Shown: one piece after another, positions 8,514 through 17,713 of the stretch
How the letters are laid out: each line of letters opens with the position of its first letter
Position numbering within the stretch: the stretch's first letter is position 1
Assembly: GCF_031581065.1 (NCBI RefSeq)
Contig: NZ_JAVLBN010000002.1
Coordinates: 75,634 to 139,633, forward strand
DNA: 64,000 bases
Source: Salibacter sp031581065
GTDB lineage: Bacteria > Bacteroidota > Bacteroidia > Flavobacteriales_G > Salibacteraceae
Direction: 5' to 3'
Notes under the pieces: model-generated
Told to the model about the DNA's origin: nothing
Seen by the model: the letters and a program-made list of their open reading frames with translations, nothing else
Database searches by the model: none
Translations under genes and position numbers: made by a program

Positions 8514-10184
8514 ATGGATAAAATTATCAAATATTCGGTTTTTGTGTTTTGCCTTATGCTTGCAGCTGTATCGCTGTACATTTGGTTTTGGGCACAAGAG
8601 CTAATTGAAGTTTTAGCCTCAAAAATCGGGAGCAATGGGGATACAGAAAAAATACAATCTTTCCTCACAGTAGAAAAAATTCAGTTGCTATTTGGCTTTT
8701 CTACTCTTATAGCTTTTTTAATCGGAGTTCTATTCTTCTTCTTTTTTGAGCGAATTAAAAATCTGTTGAGCAGCTTTATCCAGAAGTTCTGCCAAAAACT
8801 ACGCGGATTAAAAACTGTGGTCTCTACAAGGGAGGCTCTGACCGTGACCAGTATCATTCTCGTTCACCTGGCCTTGAGTATCTATCACGCTTCACAATTA
8901 CCGGTCACAAATGATGAGGCGTTTACTTACCTGAATTATGTCAATCGCGGATTTGTGGCAGCTTTTGCGTTTTACAACGAACCTAATAATCACATTCTGT
9001 ACTCGATACTGGCCAATCTTGCAGATTTACTCTCATTCATGGACATTTCCTGGAAGCTCCGCCTTCCTTCTCTGATAATTGGAACAATTTCAACTTTCAG
9101 CTTTTACTGGTTGTTTCGTAAACTTTACGGAGTTAAAAGAGCACAAATTTCCACGATTATTTGGGTTGGACTCTACCTCACAGCTAAATACCATTTTCTA
9201 GGCAGAGGTTACGGATTGATGGAGTTGGCTTTCATCACTTCTTTTTACGCAATTATCAAACTAAAAGCAGACCCAAAAAGCACATTTGCAAAAGTACTTT
9301 TCATCGGTTCTGTCTTTATGGGTTTGTACGCTCATCCAACGTTTGTGATCCCGCTCGTAGCCTTAATCATTTATTCATGGTCAGATCGCGAAACACAAAT
9401 TACCGCAATTCTCAAACTGTTGATTCCGGCTATGTTCATCACAGTCATTTTCTATGCTCCGCCCATTATCCTCAACGGTTTTGATGCATTCACCCAAAAC
9501 TCCGGACTCGAAAAGCCATCATTTCTCCAATTACTCAAAGAAATCGGTGAAAATACTTGGGGAATTATTTATCAGGCAAGTTATAATAGCCCTTTTGCGA
9601 GCGGAGTTATAACTGGTCTCGCAATTGTATCGATTATCAGTAATCGCAAATCAGCAGGCTCCAGGCTTCTCCTCTCCTCTATTATTTCCATTTTGACTAT
9701 CCTCTTAGCCGTTGGTTCCCCGATGTTCACGCGCAACCTACTCTGGCTTTCGGTTCCGATTGTGATGCTTTTCGCACAAGTTTTAAAAAACGATTATTTG
9801 GTTCCCAAAAAGAGATTCAGCATCGTATTTGCTTTTGTCGCTATACTGTTTTTTACGGTCAGAGCCTTCTCTTTCAAGCCCACGTTTGACAGCTACTACG
9901 AGCGACTTCAACCAGCTTATGATTTCGCTGATGCGCTACCTTCTGAATATGGAGAGCTTTTCTTTACAAATACTACGTATCACTATACTATTCTAAAATA
10001 CCAGGCCAATCTCATCGATCACAAGAAAGGAAAACTTCAACGCAGCGATTTTGATCCTTCCAAGAAGTACAATTTCATCGTCAACGAAAAAGAAAAAGAC
10101 CAGGCATTTCATCAAAAGTCACAGTTCGATTACACGTTGTATTATGAAGATGACTGGGTGAGCGTTTGGGCTTTAAAACAATAA
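8514..10184 (+). CDS. GT-C type membrane glycosyltransferase-like protein
   Basis: A 556-residue membrane protein. Two N-terminal transmembrane segments (about 5-27 and 58-78) precede a GT-C-like core starting near residue 115. The core has a first-loop acidic pair in PVTNDEAFTYLN and the downstream loop FYNEPNNHILYS, a pattern seen in glycosyltransferase family 39-like proteins of Bacteroidota. About ten more hydrophobic segments follow, then a soluble C-terminal domain of about 100 residues. It probably moves a sugar from a polyprenyl phosphate carrier to a lipid or protein in the periplasm; donor and acceptor are not predictable. It has the same overall plan as the gene at 1959-3425. Two copies of the dispersed 10-base word lie within it (8834, 9857). 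Confidence 0.65.
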   Translation: MDKIIKYSVFVFCLMLAAVSLYIWFWAQELIEVLASKIGSNGDTEKIQSFLTVEKIQLLFGFSTLIAFLIGVLFFFFFERIKNLLSSFIQKFCQKLRGLKTVVSTREALTVTSIILVHLALSIYHASQLPVTNDEAFTYLNYVNRGFVAAFAFYNEPNNHILYSILANLADLLSFMDISWKLRLPSLIIGTISTFSFYWLFRKLYGVKRAQISTIIWVGLYLTAKYHFLGRGYGLMELAFITSFYAIIKLKADPKSTFAKVLFIGSVFMGLYAHPTFVIPLVALIIYSWSDRETQITAILKLLIPAMFITVIFYAPPIILNGFDAFTQNSGLEKPSFLQLLKEIGENTWGIIYQASYNSPFASGVITGLAIVSIISNRKSAGSRLLLSSIISILTILLAVGSPMFTRNLLWLSVPIVMLFAQVLKNDYLVPKKRFSIVFAFVAILFFTVRAFSFKPTFDSYYERLQPAYDFADALPSEYGELFFTNTTYHYTILKYQANLIDHKKGKLQRSDFDPSKKYNFIVNEKEKDQAFHQKSQFDYTLYYEDDWVSVWALKQ

Positions 10185-10210
10185 AAAAGGTGCAATGAAC
10201 ATTGCACCTT
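10183..10210. terminator. Shared terminator between convergent genes
   Basis: Arms AAGGTGCAAT and ATTGCACCTT around a four-base loop. On the minus strand the hairpin is followed by a T run, so it mainly ends the helicase transcript; it may work both ways. Confidence 0.8.
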
Positions 10211-10247
10211 AATCAAAAATATTCGGCTAAAAGAGTAGCTTACGCCA

Positions 10248-11951
10248 TTACCTTCTTTTTCGCCTTCCAAACTTTTTTCCGCGGCCACCGCTATTGCCTC
10301 GCCCTTTTTGGATTGGGTCAGCATCGTTGTTTACGCGCAGTTTTCGTCCGTTGTGTTTTTTGTTTTTCAATCCTTCAAGGAATGAATCCGCCTCACGGTT
10401 CGCTACCTCAACAAATGAGATGCGGTCCTGGATTTGGATCTGACCGATAGCGCCATTGCTAACTCCGGTGTTTTCCTGGATGAAGTTCATGATTGAGCCT
10501 TTGTTGAAGCCATCAGTACGGCCAACATTGATAAACATCGTTTCAACATCACTAGGGTCACCTTTGCGTCTCTTGCGCGGTGCCTTTTCACCTTTACCTT
10601 TGTCAGAACCGACTTTTCCTTTGTAGTTCAGGTCTTCTTCCCTACCCGGAATTTCATCAGTAATTTTGGCAATATCGGCTGAGATCAATTGAAGCAACAA
10701 AGCTTCATTGTTCAGGTGGCTAAATTGTTCGAGGTAAGCTTCTAAAAGTTCATCAGGAACTGTTTGTCCGCCCGCTCTTTCAATTTCTTTACTCCTGTTC
10801 TCGATGCGCGTTTTGAGCACTTCAGATTTTGATGGGATTTTACTCTCAATAAAATCAATGTCTAACTTGCGTTCGAGGAACTTGAGTTTGCGCCTGTCGC
10901 GCGGATCGAGAATCACGATGGAAACACCTTCTTTACCGGCACGAGCAGTTCTACCACTACGGTGAGTGTAATATGCATCGTCATCAGGTAAACTGTAATG
11001 CAATACGTGTGTGAGGTTGTTCACGTCAATTCCGCGAGCTGCCACATCAGTAGCAACGAGGATTGTCGTTTGTTTCTTTTTGAAACGGCCCATCACAGTT
11101 TCACGAGCACTTTGCGTCATATCACCGTTTATGGCTTCAGCATCGTACTTCAACGTTCTAAGTCGCTCAGCAATTTTAGATGTCTCAGCCTTTGTGCGGC
11201 AAAAGATAACACCGTAAAAATCAGTGTTCGTTTCTACAATTCGGCACAGAGCGTCAAACTTGCGTTTGGGCTCAACCAGTACAAATTTATGAACGAGGTT
11301 CTCATTCAAGTTTTCGCCACCTTTTGACGAAATGTGAACGGGGTCGTCCATGTACTTTTTGGAAAGCTTCTTAATGGCAGCCGGCATAGTTGCAGAGAAG
11401 AGCCAGATATTTCGCTCAGCCGGAACCGAACTAAGGATCTGATCAATATCTTCCTGAAATCCCATGCTCAGCATTTCATCAGCCTCATCGAGCACTACAT
11501 TGTTGAGATTTGAAAAGTTCACGACCTTTCTTCTCAATAGATCGAGTAAACGACCCGGTGTAGCCACGAGGATTGTAGGCTTTCCCTTTTTAATGGCGGT
11601 AATTTGGTTGGTAATAGAAACACCGCCATACACAGTTTCTATTTTAATACCCTTTTCATATTTACTATACGCCTCCAGGTTTTGCGTAATTTGCAACGCT
11701 AATTCCCGCGTTGGCGCTAATACTAGCGAAGTCAAATGACTGGTATCTCCCTGTAACGCATATTCCACCAATGGAAGTCCAAAAGCTGCTGTTTTACCGG
11801 TTCCCGTTTGCGAGAGACCAAGTAAATCAGATTTTTTTTGGAGCAAATGCGTTAGACAGAGTTGTTGAATTTCGGTTGGAGTGTCAAACTCCAGGTCTTT
11901 TAGGGCTTTGAGTATCGAATTCGATAGCCCTGATTCTTTAAAATTTTGCAC
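10248..11951 (-). CDS. DEAD-box ATP-dependent RNA helicase with DbpA-like RNA-binding domain
   Basis: A 567-residue DEAD-box helicase. Motif I is SQTGTGKT (about 47-54), Ia PTRELA, motif II DEAD (about 155-158), motif III SAT (about 186-188) and motif VI HRSGRTARAG. After the two RecA domains comes a DbpA-type RNA-binding domain (VETMFINVGRTDGF to LRVNNDA) and an Arg/Gly/Lys-rich tail. The role is likely ribosome assembly or cold-stress RNA remodelling, as for DeaD/CsdA-like proteins. I chose the GTG at 11951, which gives VQNFKESGLS and aligns with the family start; upstream codons are not conserved, and the -7 element at 11974-11981 would leave them untranscribed. The gene is monocistronic. 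Confidence 0.9.
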   Translation of the reverse strand: MQNFKESGLSNSILKALKDLEFDTPTEIQQLCLTHLLQKKSDLLGLSQTGTGKTAAFGLPLVEYALQGDTSHLTSLVLAPTRELALQITQNLEAYSKYEKGIKIETVYGGVSITNQITAIKKGKPTILVATPGRLLDLLRRKVVNFSNLNNVVLDEADEMLSMGFQEDIDQILSSVPAERNIWLFSATMPAAIKKLSKKYMDDPVHISSKGGENLNENLVHKFVLVEPKRKFDALCRIVETNTDFYGVIFCRTKAETSKIAERLRTLKYDAEAINGDMTQSARETVMGRFKKKQTTILVATDVAARGIDVNNLTHVLHYSLPDDDAYYTHRSGRTARAGKEGVSIVILDPRDRRKLKFLERKLDIDFIESKIPSKSEVLKTRIENRSKEIERAGGQTVPDELLEAYLEQFSHLNNEALLLQLISADIAKITDEIPGREEDLNYKGKVGSDKGKGEKAPRKRRKGDPSDVETMFINVGRTDGFNKGSIMNFIQENTGVSNGAIGQIQIQDRISFVEVANREADSFLEGLKNKKHNGRKLRVNNDADPIQKGRGNSGGRGKKFGRRKRR

Positions 11952-11973
11952 AGAACATATATAAATTAAGCTG

Positions 11974-11981
11974 CAAAAGTA
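11974..11981 (-). promoter_or_regulatory. -7 promoter element of the helicase gene
   Basis: TACTTTTG on the minus strand fits TAnnTTTG exactly and lies about 22 bases before the GTG start, supporting that start choice. Confidence 0.5.
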
Positions 11982-12032
11982 CGGACTTATTTCGGTTCGT
12001 GTGCATGAATATGTATTAACTTTCATTTTCTC

Positions 12033-12107
12033 GGTCAGAACCGAAGCCAAAAAGTTGATATAAAAAAGCCTGCATACCAACGGTTTGGCAGAAAGCCGGC
12101 TCTGACC
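12033..12107. repeat. Intergenic inverted pair of the dispersed word GGTCAGANCC
   Basis: GGTCAGAACC (12033-12042) and GGCTCTGACC (12098-12107) face each other 55 bases apart between the helicase and rocD. A third copy with one mismatch (12143-12152) overlaps the rocD terminator stem. These are the only two exact copies outside genes or the pseudogene. Confidence 0.9.
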
Positions 12108-12113
12108 AATACT

Positions 12114-12145
12114 AAAAAAGCCCGACAAAAATGATTTTGCCGGGC
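12114..12145 (-). terminator. Rho-independent terminator of rocD
   Basis: On the minus strand GCCCGGCAAAA pairs with TTTTTGTCGGGC (one internal mismatch) and is followed by six T. Confidence 0.85.
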
Positions 12146-12170
12146 TCTGACTTAACTCAAAATGAAGAAG

Positions 12171-13469
12171 TTACTTCTTCCATTCCTTTTCAAAATCTGA
12201 AATAGTATTGGTGATGATTGAGATGCACTCATCGAGTTGTTCTTTCGTCATTACAAGTGGCGGAGCAAAACGGATGATATTCCCGTGAGTGGGCTTGGCA
12301 ATGAGTCCGTTCTCAGCCATTTTTACGCACAAGTCCCACGCTGTTGTTGACTCTTCAGAATCGTTTACAACAATTGCATTGAGAAGACCTTTACCTCTAA
12401 CGAGCTTTACAAGATCACTTTGATCGATGAATTTTTGAAGCTCACTGCGGAAGTGTTCTCCCAACTCTCTCGCATTTTGTGTGAGTTTTTCATCGCGAAT
12501 AACTTCGAGTGCAGCGTGTGAAACAGCAGCACCAAGCGGGTTGCCGCCAAATGTAGATCCGTGTTGTCCGGGTTTGATCACGAGCATAATCTCGTCATCA
12601 GCCAGGATTGCAGAAACTGGATAAGCTCCACCTGAAAGTGCTTTACCAAGAATCAAAATATCGGGCTTTACATAAGTATCTTCCTGGCGCTTGCAATGTC
12701 CCTGGCAGTTGCAGTTTCCACAGCTAGCCAATAAACTTCCTGTGCGACCGATTCCCGTTTGGATCTCATCAGCGATAAAAATCGCGTTGTTTTTGTGGCA
12801 AAGCTCTTTCGCTTTTGCAAGGTAATCATCATCTGGAACGACAACACCTGCTTCACCTTGAATAGGCTCAACCATGAAACCGGCAACATTCTCTTCCTGA
12901 AGTGCTTTTTCAAGAGCATCAGTATCATTGTAAGGAACCTGAATAAATCCAGGTGTATAAGGGCCGTAATCTTTACGAGCCTCTTCATCATTACTAAATG
13001 ATACAATTGTAGTTGTGCGACCGTGGAAGTTGTTATTCGCTACAATAATTTTCGCTTTGTTTTCATCCACTCCTTTTTTCTCGTGAGCGTATTTGCGGCA
13101 AACTTTGATAGCTGTTTCAACCGCTTCTGCTCCAGAGTTCATTGGAAGAAGTTTATCAAAACCGAAATACTCAGTTGCATATGCTTCGTATCTTCCCAGA
13201 ATATCATTGTGAAATGCACGCGAAGTCAATGTAATACTTGAGGCCTGATCTGTCAAAGCTTTTGTGATAGTCGGGTGGCAGTGTCCTTGATTTACAGCTG
13301 AGTATGCTGATAGGAAATCAAAATATTTTTTTCCTTCAACATCCCACACATGAACTCCTTCACCTTTTGACAATACAACAGGTAGCGGATGATAGTTGTG
13401 TGCTCCGTGTTTATCTTCAAGTTCAATTAATTCCTTTGATGATAGCTTCTTTGTGAAAATATCCTCCAT
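12171..13469 (-). CDS. rocD: Ornithine aminotransferase
   Basis: A 432-residue PLP-dependent class III aminotransferase, best fitting ornithine--oxo-acid transaminase, which converts ornithine and 2-oxoglutarate to glutamate semialdehyde and glutamate. The PLP lysine is Lys276 in ILGKALSGGAYPVSA, the cofactor aspartate is in FIADEIQTGIGRTG, and the N-terminal pattern SAYSAVNQGHCHP is typical of the family. The start at 13469 follows a -7 element at 13499-13506 and a conserved-looking MEDIF; an upstream ATG at 13517 precedes that promoter and is unlikely. An unusual cysteine cluster (Cys250, 253, 255, 259) sits between the PLP aspartate loop and the PLP lysine, where many relatives have a short Cys-free loop. 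Confidence 0.9.
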   Translation of the reverse strand: MEDIFTKKLSSKELIELEDKHGAHNYHPLPVVLSKGEGVHVWDVEGKKYFDFLSAYSAVNQGHCHPTITKALTDQASSITLTSRAFHNDILGRYEAYATEYFGFDKLLPMNSGAEAVETAIKVCRKYAHEKKGVDENKAKIIVANNNFHGRTTTIVSFSNDEEARKDYGPYTPGFIQVPYNDTDALEKALQEENVAGFMVEPIQGEAGVVVPDDDYLAKAKELCHKNNAIFIADEIQTGIGRTGSLLASCGNCNCQGHCKRQEDTYVKPDILILGKALSGGAYPVSAILADDEIMLVIKPGQHGSTFGGNPLGAAVSHAALEVIRDEKLTQNARELGEHFRSELQKFIDQSDLVKLVRGKGLLNAIVVNDSEESTTAWDLCVKMAENGLIAKPTHGNIIRFAPPLVMTKEQLDECISIITNTISDFEKEWKK

Positions 13470-13498
13470 TGATATGTGAATTTTGTTTCTTAATTCGC

Positions 13499-13506
13499 CA
13501 AAGGTA
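13499..13506 (-). promoter_or_regulatory. -7 promoter element of rocD
   Basis: TACCTTTG on the minus strand, an exact match to the Bacteroidota -7 consensus, about 30 bases before the chosen rocD start. Confidence 0.5.
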
Positions 13507-13622
13507 CAGAATTGCACTATGCCTCAAAATTTAACTTCTTGTAGTAAAGCAGCTATTAAGTTGATGTTGGAAAAGTTTATATTTTTACAAAATCAATGAT
13601 ATTCACGAATACACCCGCTATT

Positions 13623-14183
13623 ATGACACTTGAAAATATTCTCAAATCGTACAAACCAACCTGGGAAGGTCAAAGAGTAAAAGATATTTCCCAAAGAACG
13701 ACATACCTCAAAATATTGGTATGGCCCAATGTTATCATTTATCCAACCATCCTCATACTATCTGGTTATATAATTGTGCAAAGCTATTTGACTGGAAATC
13801 TGTCTGAATGGAATTCAGCAACATTGATTATCCTGTTCAGTTGTGTGTTTCAAGTTAATTTACCGAGGATGACTTTTGATCTGTTGATAGCTCAAAAAAT
13901 AAAAAGGTTAAAAGATAGAAATGAATTAAAAAAAGAAATTGAGAATACAGAAATAGAGAATTTTATTTCGGGTCTGACCAACAAAGAACTTTTAAAAAAG
14001 CACCTGATTGCAGCAATTTTACTTTTTTTGGTAATGGTTACAGCAGGCTATGCAGAGTTATCAGAAAATTTTGTCATTTGGGAGTATATGCGCATTCCGG
14101 CAGCAGCTGTATTAATCTATTTCACAATTCAGTTTTTAGTTACACTTCAAAAATTGAGAAACAAGCTGAGCAATTTGAGCTAA
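13623..14183 (+). CDS. Hypothetical integral membrane protein
   Basis: A protein of about 186 residues that I do not recognise. A short soluble N-terminus (MTLENILKSYKPTWEGQRVK) is followed by four hydrophobic segments in two pairs. The pairs are separated by a charged helical stretch rich in Lys and Glu (about residues 95-125, including KRLKDRNELKKEIE), which could be a coiled coil in the cytosol. An upstream ATG at 13596 would add nine residues, but a near-consensus -7 element (TATATTTT, 13578-13585) leaves almost no leader for it. The gene stands alone between rocD and a convergent DUF4168 gene. Confidence 0.6.
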   Translation: MTLENILKSYKPTWEGQRVKDISQRTTYLKILVWPNVIIYPTILILSGYIIVQSYLTGNLSEWNSATLIILFSCVFQVNLPRMTFDLLIAQKIKRLKDRNELKKEIENTEIENFISGLTNKELLKKHLIAAILLFLVMVTAGYAELSENFVIWEYMRIPAAAVLIYFTIQFLVTLQKLRNKLSNLS

Positions 14184-14215
14184 AAAAAGTCTCACCGATA
14201 GTAACGATGAGACTT
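14182..14215. terminator. Terminator between convergent genes
   Basis: Arms AAGTCTCA and TGAGACTT with a 12-base loop. The T run is on the minus strand, so it mainly ends the DUF4168 gene. Confidence 0.7.
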
Positions 14216-14245
14216 TCCTAATTCCTAACCAAAGGAAATATTCAT

Positions 14246-14782
14246 TTATCCTTCAGAACTCATCATAGATTTGAGTTTCTGTTGCATTTCAGGATCCTGG
14301 CGAAGTGCCATAGCGATTTCTTGATAACGTTTTGCCGTTAGTCCTGCTTCTTTGATTTTCGCCCTCATTTTCTTTTCAGAACTCTTTTGAATCTGCTGCA
14401 ATTCAGCACTTATCTTAGACATTTTCTTTTTTTCTTCAGGAGATACGTTAGCTGATTGATTTGGGTTTTGCTTAGCTCGTTGAATTTCAGTGAAGCGAGT
14501 AGCATCCATTCCATTCTCTTCAATCTTACTTTTCATCTTCTTTTGTGACTCCTGATTAATCGTTTGTACATCTTGAAAAGCATTTGCAAACTTTTTAAAC
14601 TCAGCATCAGAGACATCCACATCCGGTGCCTGACCCTGTTGAGGCATCTGCATTCTCTGCTGCTGTTGTTGCTGCTGTTGTTGTCTTTGCTGCTGGTGCT
14701 GGCGATCTAATTGTCCATAGCTAGTTCCAACAACAAGTAGTGAAACGAATAACGTTCCGAGTGTCTTTTTAGGTACTATCAT
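14246..14782 (-). CDS. DUF4168 domain protein with polyglutamine tract
   Basis: A 178-residue exported protein. A signal peptide (about 1-23, ending SYGQ) leads into a glutamine tract around residues 28-45, interrupted by His and Arg, then two DUF4168 copies. The copies (FKKFANAFQDVQTINQESQ... and ISAELQQIQKSSEKKMRAK...) each contain the family pattern of long helices ending in M-x-x-x-R-[FY]-x-E-I. DUF4168 proteins are small, helical and periplasmic or outer-membrane associated in Bacteroidota, Proteobacteria and Cyanobacteria; function unknown. It is monocistronic. Confidence 0.8.
   Translation of the reverse strand: MIVPKKTLGTLFVSLLVVGTSYGQLDRQHQQQRQQQQQQQQQRMQMPQQGQAPDVDVSDAEFKKFANAFQDVQTINQESQKKMKSKIEENGMDATRFTEIQRAKQNPNQSANVSPEEKKKMSKISAELQQIQKSSEKKMRAKIKEAGLTAKRYQEIAMALRQDPEMQQKLKSMMSSEG
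14657..14702 (-). repeat. Trinucleotide tract encoding polyglutamine
   Basis: A run of CAG and CAA codons (read on the minus strand) with few interruptions encodes most of the Gln tract of the DUF4168 protein. Length changes in steps of three would alter the linker without shifting the frame. Confidence 0.8.
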
Positions 14783-14913
14783 AATATATTTTTTTATTAA
14801 CGAGATATAACTCTCATTTTAATAATGTGATGCATAGGTACTATACATACAAGACGATGCAAAACGTATGAGATTCATCTTGTTAAGTATTGTTAAGCAT
14901 TCTCTACAGAATC

Positions 14914-14941
14914 AAAAAAGCCGCTCCAAAATTGAAGCGGC
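14914..14941 (-). terminator. Rho-independent terminator of the 14968-17712 gene
   Basis: On the minus strand GCCGCT and AGCGGC close a 10-base loop region and are followed by six T. Confidence 0.85.
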
Positions 14942-14967
14942 ATAACTATCAACAAATGTCTATTACG

Positions 14968-17712
14968 TTATTCTATCATAATTTTCAGAATCCTCATATC
15001 CTGTCCATTTTGAAGGCTAAGGAAATACATTCCCGGTGTAAGATCAGACACATCAAACGTATTCTTTTGAGAGCCTGTTATAGATCTCTTATCGGTCAGA
15101 ACCTCACGGCCATTCATATCATTGAGTCTAATGTTCCAAACACCATCGAGATTTATAGCTTCGAGTGTAAATGCATTTCTAGCCGGATTAGGGTATAAAT
15201 TCAGTGACCCTTTACCGAGATCTGAAATACCAGTTTCATCTTCAATAGTAATATTGATCGTATCAGTTGCAGTACAACCATTATTTGCTGTTACAACTAC
15301 CCAGTAAGTACCAGTCTCATCAACATCAATAGTTGGTGATGTTTCATTTGTTGACCAAATGATATTGGAGAAGCTACCACTAGCCCCAATAGTTACGGTT
15401 GTATTAGTATCAATATCCTGTCCGAGGTTAATGTTGATACCCTGTCTCACCTCTACCTGAGCTGAGGCATTAGAGCTACAGCCGTAAATATCTGAAACTG
15501 TCACATTATATGTATTTTGAGAGTTTACTTCAATAGTTTCAGTAGTATCTCCATTTGACCAGTTGTAATCATCGTAACCAACACCCGGGCTCAAGATAAT
15601 TGGGTCACTTCCGGTACACCAAAAAGTATCAGAAAGCGATACGTCAGGAAAAGGTTGCTTGATTACATTTAATGTCTTAGTAAATGAGTCAGGACAAAAC
15701 CCATCCTGAGTTACTGTCACACTGTATGTTCCAGAATCATCAACGAAGAATGTTTGTCCGGATGAACCATCATGCCAATTAAAATCAGCTCCAGGATTCT
15801 GAGCATTGAGCGTATATCCTATATTGGCATTTTGACCACAAAAAGCAGTATCTCCACCAAATGTAGCTTCTGTTAAATAAGGTACTTCTATTACACTAAT
15901 TGAACCAGTATCAACACATCCATTCAAATCACCATAAACAGTATAAGTTCCTGCTGAATCAATCGTGAAAGTGCCCCCTTGCGTACCATTCGCCCAGTTG
16001 TATGAAGCTCCGGGAGTATTTAGAGAAACAGGAATGCTAAACCCTGAAGCTTCTCCAACACAATAACCAGTATCAGGCCCTAACTCAACGTCTGCCGTTG
16101 GTAATTCTATAACTTCAAGAGTATCAGATAACGAAACACCACATTTTGAAACGGTTACAGCATATATTCCTGAAGTATCAACTGTAATACTCTGTGAAGT
16201 TGAGTTATTGTTCCAGGAATAATTCCCCCCAAAGACGTAAGCATCCAAATTCAAGTTTAAAGGTTCAGTTGGGCAGTAAGTTGAGTCAGGACCTAAATCA
16301 ACTGTAAACTGATTTGAGGATGCATCTCCAAATACAGGCCTTATGCCAAGTACTACCTGAAATCCTGAACTTTCAAAAGGTGTCCAGGCACCATTTGGAA
16401 CTCTGTAATAGCAAATATTAGGTACGTAGCCTTCCTGAGTAAACCCAAAACCTAAATTATTAGTATTGCGTTGATCAACAGCAAAAAAGTATTGACCTGG
16501 AGTCAACTCCTTATTACAGGTAAACTCAACAGTGTACCACCCTGGAGATGCTGACGGAATAACAAAAATATCACTAGAGTCTATGAGAGTTGATGGAGTG
16601 TTATTCAACACATCATATAAGTAGAAACGTATGGTATCTCCCATTTGAGGTGTTTCTAAACGAATATCAACAGAAGTCAAAGTATCTGTATTGTATATTT
16701 CAAATGTTTGGCCAAATCTACCCGTTGCACCTGTAAAACCAATACCTCCTGAGAAGTTACCTCTTTCTAAAGAATAAACTGAATCAGTAACATTAAATTG
16801 ATAATTGAGGGTATCATTATTTTCAAAAGTATCAGATGCGGCAGTATTTAGTAAAAATTCAACATCGTAACTACCGGTTCCAGAAGGGTAAAATGCTGAA
16901 GTTGTTAGACTCGAAGAATTACCACTTGCTAAAGTAGAATTAGATGAAGTAGAAAAACTTCCTGTAGCAGAAGTAAAACTAGCAGTGGCTCCTACTGAAG
17001 TTGAACTCGTTCCATAATTCGTTAAATTTCCAATAAAATTAATTGAATCTGCCTGCTGATATGGAATTTGATAATAAGGCCTGGAGGCTGTTACTCCGTC
17101 AAGACCTGCATCTTCAGAAGGCATTTCTACAAAAGTGCAATTATCAACTGCGAAGTCGCCTCGCCCTGTTTGATAAGAATCAGCAGAAAAACGAACTTTT
17201 GTATTAGCTGTGTTATAACTCGATAAATCCAACCTTTTGTACTTCCATCTTTGGTTTCGGTTGATATGAGAGGGTAAATTAATTGTGTCAATAGGTGTCC
17301 ATGTTGCTCCTCCTGTATTCACTTCAACAATTACATCGTAATAAGATGCTCCGTTTCCGTAATACCAAAAGCCAAATCCGGGATTAGTAAATGAGGTTAA
17401 ATCCTGAGAAGGACTCTCAAGAGTAGCTGTATTCGTGGTTGCTGGCCCGGGTGCATCGTTTGATACAACGAACATGTAATTTGATCCATTGAAAGCTGTT
17501 GAAGGTCCGGTAGATGTGCCGGAAGAAAAACCTGAGCCCACTTCCCATCTATATTGTCCCGTCAAAGAAGGCGAACACGTCCAACCATTTGCCAATGAAC
17601 CTGATGAACCCAAAGTTAAATTATCAAAATTATAATTCTGGGCTTTCGATTCAACCATCCAAAATGAACAGATTAATAATATGGATACTAAATTAAAAGT
17701 TAACTTTTTCAT
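14968..17712 (-). CDS. Secreted multidomain protein with T9SS type A sorting domain
   Basis: A 914-residue secreted protein. A signal peptide (about 1-24, ending ESKAQ) is followed by a MAM/jelly-roll-like domain to about residue 195 (NPGFGFWYYGNGASYYDVIV). A CARDB-like domain and a further beta domain follow to about 470. Then come several Ig/PKD-like repeats of about 80 residues, each with the pattern Y-x-W-(N/S)-x-G-x(5)-T-I-x(4)-G-T-Y-x-V-x-V and a C-terminal Cys. The last 75 residues form a T9SS type A sorting domain (LNLYPNPARNAFTLE, then DVSDLTPGMYFLSLQ and ILKIMIE), which directs export through type IX secretion and surface anchoring. Likely an adhesin or matrix protein; its ligand is unknown. 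A 14-base inverted repeat sits directly before the start. Confidence 0.88.
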   Translation of the reverse strand: MKKLTFNLVSILLICSFWMVESKAQNYNFDNLTLGSSGSLANGWTCSPSLTGQYRWEVGSGFSSGTSTGPSTAFNGSNYMFVVSNDAPGPATTNTATLESPSQDLTSFTNPGFGFWYYGNGASYYDVIVEVNTGGATWTPIDTINLPSHINRNQRWKYKRLDLSSYNTANTKVRFSADSYQTGRGDFAVDNCTFVEMPSEDAGLDGVTASRPYYQIPYQQADSINFIGNLTNYGTSSTSVGATASFTSATGSFSTSSNSTLASGNSSSLTTSAFYPSGTGSYDVEFLLNTAASDTFENNDTLNYQFNVTDSVYSLERGNFSGGIGFTGATGRFGQTFEIYNTDTLTSVDIRLETPQMGDTIRFYLYDVLNNTPSTLIDSSDIFVIPSASPGWYTVEFTCNKELTPGQYFFAVDQRNTNNLGFGFTQEGYVPNICYYRVPNGAWTPFESSGFQVVLGIRPVFGDASSNQFTVDLGPDSTYCPTEPLNLNLDAYVFGGNYSWNNNSTSQSITVDTSGIYAVTVSKCGVSLSDTLEVIELPTADVELGPDTGYCVGEASGFSIPVSLNTPGASYNWANGTQGGTFTIDSAGTYTVYGDLNGCVDTGSISVIEVPYLTEATFGGDTAFCGQNANIGYTLNAQNPGADFNWHDGSSGQTFFVDDSGTYSVTVTQDGFCPDSFTKTLNVIKQPFPDVSLSDTFWCTGSDPIILSPGVGYDDYNWSNGDTTETIEVNSQNTYNVTVSDIYGCSSNASAQVEVRQGININLGQDIDTNTTVTIGASGSFSNIIWSTNETSPTIDVDETGTYWVVVTANNGCTATDTINITIEDETGISDLGKGSLNLYPNPARNAFTLEAINLDGVWNIRLNDMNGREVLTDKRSITGSQKNTFDVSDLTPGMYFLSLQNGQDMRILKIMIE

Positions 17713-17713
17713 A

